A stretch of 64,000 bases of DNA from Chitinophagaceae bacterium. GTDB lineage: Bacteria > Bacteroidota > Bacteroidia > Chitinophagales > Chitinophagaceae. A program made the translations under genes and the position numbers. Each line of letters starts with the position of its first letter. Within the stretch, counting starts at the first letter, position 1. Below, piece by piece: positions 60,248 through 64,000 of the stretch. Under the pieces are notes generated by a model. That model was not told the origin of the DNA and did no database searches. It saw nothing but the letters and a program-made list of their open reading frames with translations. The stretch is taken from contig JADJYK010000025.1 of NCBI GenBank assembly GCA_016719815.1, positions 62,001 through 126,000 on the forward strand, in the 5' to 3' direction.

Positions 60248-63157
60248 TCAGTTCATACGCATACCACGCATTTCTCTTTCAATAAAGCGGGGGGCACCCG
60301 GAGGCATTTGCATTTGCTGCTGCTGATTGCCGCCCATCCTGTTAAGTTTAAAAAGGAAAGTGAGCATAAAATATCTTTTCAGTACCATACTGCGGGTATC
60401 CTGCACATAGTTATCGCCTGAGTTGCGGGTAATGCTCTGGTTCTGGTTCAGGATATCGTTTACAGAGAATTTTATTTCAGCATTTTTATTTTTAAGGAAC
60501 TGCTTGCTGAAGCTGGCACTCCACATCGGAATATTCTGATTGTATCCGTCGGTTAGCCCGCTATTAATATAGTAGTCAAAATCTGTTGACAGAATAAAAT
60601 CCTTTTTAAATGTATAAGAAAAATCAGCTGAATAGGTTTGAGTGTAATAGTCTTCATTCAACTGGGTGTTCACGGAATATTTTATGTCGGTATAAGCAAT
60701 GGCAGCCTTCACGGCAAAATCTAACTGCTCTTTGTTATAATTAAATCCTGCGCTTTGGTTAACAGAAAACGTTTTCCCGATATTTCTTTCTTTGTATAAC
60801 AGGCTTACATTTTTTGTGTACCTGACGTTATTGCTGAAGTTCAGGCTGGAGCCTTTCATCTTTACGCTTTTAAATGGCAACCCTACGGTTATAAAAGAAG
60901 AAACAGAAGAGTAGCCGTTTACGTTTTCCGGTTTGGTAATTTGCACTTTCCTTTCTACAGTATCAATTTTATTCATTATCGTATCAATACTGTTTACAAT
61001 TTTATTGCTTGTGGCAGAATAACTGATATTGGCAGCAAAGAATTTAAAGTTCATTATATTAAAAGTATTGTACCCGGCATTCAGACTATGGGTGAATTCC
61101 TGTTTCAGATTAGGGTTACCAATTTTAAGATTCAGCGGATCCGACACATCTATTACATTCTGCAGTTGTGACACAGACGGCTGGTTGGTTCTTCCGCTGT
61201 AGCGAAGACGAAGATTTTTATTTTTAACCGGAGAGTAGTTGAAATTGGCGGTTGGGAAATAATTCAGGTATTTTCCGCTTATGGTTGTATCCTTATTTTT
61301 ATCTGCCTGGTAGCTATAACTTTCCAGTTCTGACTGCTGCATGGCAAGACCTAGCTGGTAATTGTACTTTGTTTTTTGAACCCTGAAGTTAGCTCCAATC
61401 CTATGAGCTGTAAACAGGTTTTCAAATTCATTAGTAAGCCTCAGATTGGGGCTGTCAAACTTGTCTGTTGAACTATTGTAGTCGTATGTCTTTTTATCTG
61501 AAGTATTTACGTTTTTTGTATAGGCATAATTCAGTTCAATCAGTTTATTAAGGCCGATTGGCTCGGTATATGATGCACTCCACACATTATTATTTGTGGT
61601 TGTTTTTTGATCGCTCTGCCTGTTCTGCTTAATTGAATAATTAAAAGTACCATCAGACCTGAAATAATCATTGCCAGAAAGTGTAAAGGATTCACTTTTG
61701 CTGTTTCCAATTGAGTTGTTCCAGCCAAGTGTAATCGTACGCCCAACTTTACCAAACTTATGCCTGTACAACAGGTTGTTTCCAAAAGTGGTTCCATTGC
61801 GTTCGTTTATGTTGGACGATTTACCTGTTATGTACAGATATTTAGCCGACGGTGGTAATTCAACAAACGTATAGTTAGTGTCAACATTGTAATTCTCAGA
61901 ATGCTGCAGTGTAAGTGATGGTATATACATTATCGAGTTGGAAGAATCAATTTCATACTCAAATCGGAGGTTAAACCTATGATTTTGGTTTAGGTTGTTT
62001 GACTTAGTTTCATTTGTCCGGTATTGTAAAGAATCGGTGCCGGTACTTTTCTGTTTAAATGTATAACGGGAGTAACTATTTTCTTCCTGCTCGGGTTTTG
62101 AGTTGGAAATAAAATAGCTGCCACTTACTTTAACTTTTTTAGCCCACAGGTCTGTGTAGTTAATTCCTGCAGCCAGCGATTTGGTAATGCCGCGGTTAGA
62201 CGAACTCTGTTGTAAGCCACTAAACCCGCCACCACCACCACGGCCACCACCACCGCCGCCGCTAAAACCACCAAAGCCCCCCATCGAACTGATTATATCA
62301 GAAAACGAGAAGCCCTGCTTATTAATATTGTTAGCATTAAACAAAACAGACACTCTTCTGTCTCCCTTAAAAGTATTAAACGAAAGGTTTCCTTCGTAGC
62401 GGCCCTGATCGCCATAGCCTGCCTGGGCACGGCCAAATACGCCTTTGTTTTTATCCTTCTTCAATTTTATGTTTAGTGATTTGGTACGGCTGCCATCATC
62501 AATTTTGGTAAACTTGGCCTGGTCACTCATATCATCAAAGACCTGAACACTTTCTACCATATCAGCTGTAAGATTTTTAGTAGCCAGTTTGGGGTCGTTG
62601 CCAAAAAATTCTTTTCCATCCACATATACTTTTTGTACAGTTTCGCCCTGGGAAGAAACGGCTCCGTCTTTTTCAACCTGCATACCGGGAATTTTTTTCA
62701 ACAGATCTTCCACGGTTGCATTGGGCTTTGTTTTAAATCCATCAGCTCTAAACTGAACAGTATCATTTTTTATTACAACAGGCGCATCGTTTGTAACCAC
62801 CACTTCACCCAGTGTTTTAATTTGTTTTTGAACAATGACGGTGCCTAGATCAATGGTTTTATTAGCCTCAGAAATGGTAACCTGTTTCCTAATGGTTTCT
62901 ATTGACAGGTGGGTAATAACAAGATTATAGACACCCGGCACCAGTCCCTGTATTTCAAATATGCCTTTTTTATCAGAAATAGAATATGAGGCCAGCGAAG
63001 AATCTGAACTGTTCATCACTGAAATGGTTGCTTCTGTAATGCTTACATTGGCAGCGGTATCTACCAGTTTTCCCTTTATAACACCATCTGCCTTTTGAGC
63101 ATTGGCCGACAAAAAAAGTGTTAACAACAAAACAGATATAGCAAATAGTTTCTTCAT
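60248..63157 (-). CDS. Outer-membrane beta-barrel receptor-like protein (second of two paralogues)
   Basis: A 969-residue protein with the same layout as 56367-59207: signal peptide, carboxypeptidase-regulatory-like domain, plug-like domain (VEDLLKKIPGMQVEKDGAVSSQGETVQKVYVDGKEFFGNDPKLATKNL) and barrel. The C-terminus is Gln/Pro/Met-rich (NQQQQMQMPPGAP). A glycine-rich loop (GGFGGFSGGGGGGRGGGGGF) replaces GGGNISINLSG in the paralogue. It probably takes up or exports a substrate with TonB energy; the ligand is unknown. Confidence 0.86.
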   Translation of the reverse strand: MKKLFAISVLLLTLFLSANAQKADGVIKGKLVDTAANVSITEATISVMNSSDSSLASYSISDKKGIFEIQGLVPGVYNLVITHLSIETIRKQVTISEANKTIDLGTVIVQKQIKTLGEVVVTNDAPVVIKNDTVQFRADGFKTKPNATVEDLLKKIPGMQVEKDGAVSSQGETVQKVYVDGKEFFGNDPKLATKNLTADMVESVQVFDDMSDQAKFTKIDDGSRTKSLNIKLKKDKNKGVFGRAQAGYGDQGRYEGNLSFNTFKGDRRVSVLFNANNINKQGFSFSDIISSMGGFGGFSGGGGGGRGGGGGFSGLQQSSSNRGITKSLAAGINYTDLWAKKVKVSGSYFISNSKPEQEENSYSRYTFKQKSTGTDSLQYRTNETKSNNLNQNHRFNLRFEYEIDSSNSIMYIPSLTLQHSENYNVDTNYTFVELPPSAKYLYITGKSSNINERNGTTFGNNLLYRHKFGKVGRTITLGWNNSIGNSKSESFTLSGNDYFRSDGTFNYSIKQNRQSDQKTTTNNNVWSASYTEPIGLNKLIELNYAYTKNVNTSDKKTYDYNSSTDKFDSPNLRLTNEFENLFTAHRIGANFRVQKTKYNYQLGLAMQQSELESYSYQADKNKDTTISGKYLNYFPTANFNYSPVKNKNLRLRYSGRTNQPSVSQLQNVIDVSDPLNLKIGNPNLKQEFTHSLNAGYNTFNIMNFKFFAANISYSATSNKIVNSIDTIMNKIDTVERKVQITKPENVNGYSSVSSFITVGLPFKSVKMKGSSLNFSNNVRYTKNVSLLYKERNIGKTFSVNQSAGFNYNKEQLDFAVKAAIAYTDIKYSVNTQLNEDYYTQTYSADFSYTFKKDFILSTDFDYYINSGLTDGYNQNIPMWSASFSKQFLKNKNAEIKFSVNDILNQNQSITRNSGDNYVQDTRSMVLKRYFMLTFLFKLNRMGGNQQQQMQMPPGAPRFIEREMRGMRMN

Positions 63158-63327
63158 AACCAGTAATATGTATTGTGTACGAAAATAGACGTAAAGATGG
63201 GGCGCAACCTTCGGGAATGGGTTAATTTTCAGCTAAAAACAGGATGAAAGGCAAATGTGTGACGGAGAAACCCGATTCTTTTTAAATACGAAGCACAACT
63301 TTTAAATTCACACCATAATTTCGGAGC

Positions 63328-63753
63328 ATGAAAAGATGCGTAATAATCCCATTACTAACACTTGGTTGCTTTTCCTATACTATCTATGCCCAAAGGGTTG
63401 ATTCGGTTAAAATAAACCAGGACTCTGTTTACAAAAACCCCGAAGTAATAGCTATGCATCCGAAAGGAAAAGACTACCTGAGGACTTATATTGAACAAAA
63501 TATTAATCCCGCAATACCGGTTGAGAATGGAGCCCCTGAAGGTAAATACACTGTACAAATCGCCTTATTAGTAGATACTATAGGAAAGATAAGTGTCGCC
63601 GCTTTGACCAACCTTGGTTATGGTATGGAAAAAGAAGCAATACGGATAATGAAAAAACTACCCATATTTATACCAGCAAGACAAAATGGCTTTCCGGTAA
63701 AATCGCTGCAAATTGTGCCTGTACTTTTTTGGATATCAAAAGGGTTTAACTAA
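63328..63753 (+). CDS. TonB C-terminal domain protein
   Basis: A 141-residue protein with a signal sequence (MKRCVIIPLLTLGCFSYTIYAQ) and a domain resembling the TonB C-terminus: YLRTYIEQNINPAIPVENGAPEGKYTVQIALLVDTIGKIS, then EKEAIRIMKKLPIFIPARQNGFPVKSLQIVPVLFWI. It lacks the long Pro-rich spacer and membrane anchor of classical TonB, which is usual for many Bacteroidota TonB-domain proteins. It may interact with outer-membrane proteins such as the neighbouring receptors. It is convergent with the SNF2 gene, with an 8-bp overlap. Confidence 0.78.
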   Translation: MKRCVIIPLLTLGCFSYTIYAQRVDSVKINQDSVYKNPEVIAMHPKGKDYLRTYIEQNINPAIPVENGAPEGKYTVQIALLVDTIGKISVAALTNLGYGMEKEAIRIMKKLPIFIPARQNGFPVKSLQIVPVLFWISKGFN

Positions 63754-64000
63754 ACAGGTACTCCACATCTTCTCTTGTAAGCGTCTTCACAAATGATGTA
63801 TCATCAGATATGATGTCTTTGGCTAGTGCTCTTTTCTTTTCCTGCAACTGCAAAATTTTATCTTCGATAGTGTCTTTACAAATCATGCGGTAAGCAAAAA
63901 TGTTTTTTGTTTGCCCGATGCGGTGTGTTCTGTCAATGGCTTGTTGTTCCACTGCCGGGTTCCACCATGGGTCAACAATGTACACGTAGTCAGCGGCAGT
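63746..64000 (-). CDS. SNF2-family helicase, C-terminal end (partial)
   Basis: The gene runs off the right end, so only its C-terminus is here. AADYVYIVDPWWNPAVEQQAIDRTHRIGQTKNIFAYRMICKDTIEDKILQLQ is the helicase C motif V/VI region of SNF2/SWI2 proteins. QAIDRTHRIGQ is diagnostic. These are DNA-dependent ATPases that move along or remodel nucleoprotein. The 3' end overlaps the TonB-domain gene by 8 bp. Confidence 0.88.
   Translation of the reverse strand, partial: TAADYVYIVDPWWNPAVEQQAIDRTHRIGQTKNIFAYRMICKDTIEDKILQLQEKKRALAKDIISDDTSFVKTLTREDVEYLFS

Noticed and set aside
62181..62399. Proline-rich plus-strand open frame
   Set aside because: It is the antisense of the glycine-rich loop in the outer-membrane receptor at 60248-63157.
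1..64000. tRNA genes, riboswitches, prophage or defence islands
   Set aside because: No gap shows a cloverleaf or T-loop sequence that I could recognise. No integrase, transposase, toxin-antitoxin or restriction genes are present.

Overview
The window looks like chromosomal DNA from a Bacteroidota bacterium, most likely of the Chitinophagaceae type. The evidence is a secreted glycine-rich protein with a type IX secretion C-terminal sorting tail, a GLPGLI-family protein, two DUF3078 proteins, large carboxypeptidase-regulatory/plug/beta-barrel outer-membrane proteins, a SusG-like amylase lipoprotein, a GH9 plus polysaccharide-deacetylase protein, and promoter elements of the Bacteroidota form TAnnTTTG in place of an E. 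coli -10. I found no rRNA, tRNA, CRISPR array, prophage, transposase or recognisable defence system.

Layout. 0.1-9.2 kb: a membrane patatin-like lipase, a diacylglycerol-kinase-type lipid kinase, a WG-repeat protein with a DnaJ-like cysteine tail, two small secreted proteins, a FabH-like ketosynthase and a membrane-anchored alpha/beta hydrolase. 9.3-13.7 kb: a four-helix-bundle (S23-type) gene between inverted repeats directly upstream of typA, then a MORN/TPR protein. 13.8-26.3 kb: glycosyltransferases, a T9SS cargo protein, meaB, then a plus-strand run of O-antigen-ligase-like protein, GT2, LON-domain protein, coaX, outer-membrane protein, lptC, aldo/keto reductase and SDR. This is largely a cell-envelope region. 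26.3-32.5 kb: an unusual secreted zinc-knuckle/TPR/lipase-like protein, a SET-domain protein, lysS, a beta-barrel protein and two lipoproteins. 32.5-37.3 kb: a minus-strand set of ROK kinase, MFS transporter and SIS isomerase (probable sugar or amino-sugar use), then fumarylacetoacetate hydrolase and flavin-reductase family genes. 37.5-45.3 kb: the GH9-deacetylase protein, a fatty-acid-hydroxylase-like protein, a lipase, a GNAT-like protein, a TIGR02757 protein and a cystathionine gamma-synthase. 45.3-50.8 kb: asnB, a tandem DUF3078 pair, trmB, DUF5522 and an alkyltransferase-like protein. 50.8-64 kb: a two-component system, a GLPGLI protein, a CPBP-like membrane protein, a GH13 amylase, two large outer-membrane receptors, a TonB-domain protein and the edge of a SNF2 helicase.

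The strongest signal is not a new system but a pattern of damage. Sixteen of roughly 58 genes carry an apparent reading-frame lesion. Fourteen of the nineteen lesions are one missing base, nearly all in a homopolymer, and essential genes such as lysS and lptC are hit. That pattern fits uncorrected long-read sequencing error much better than real gene decay, so most of these genes are probably intact in the organism. Disrupted genes are listed as reading-frame pieces with the reconstruction explained.

Other points worth attention are hairpin-forming repeat DNA that encodes the linker between the GH9 and deacetylase domains, the S23 cassette in the typA leader, two families of dispersed intergenic repeats, several promoters placed so close to the start codon that the mRNAs may be leaderless, and some unusual domain combinations in secreted proteins.
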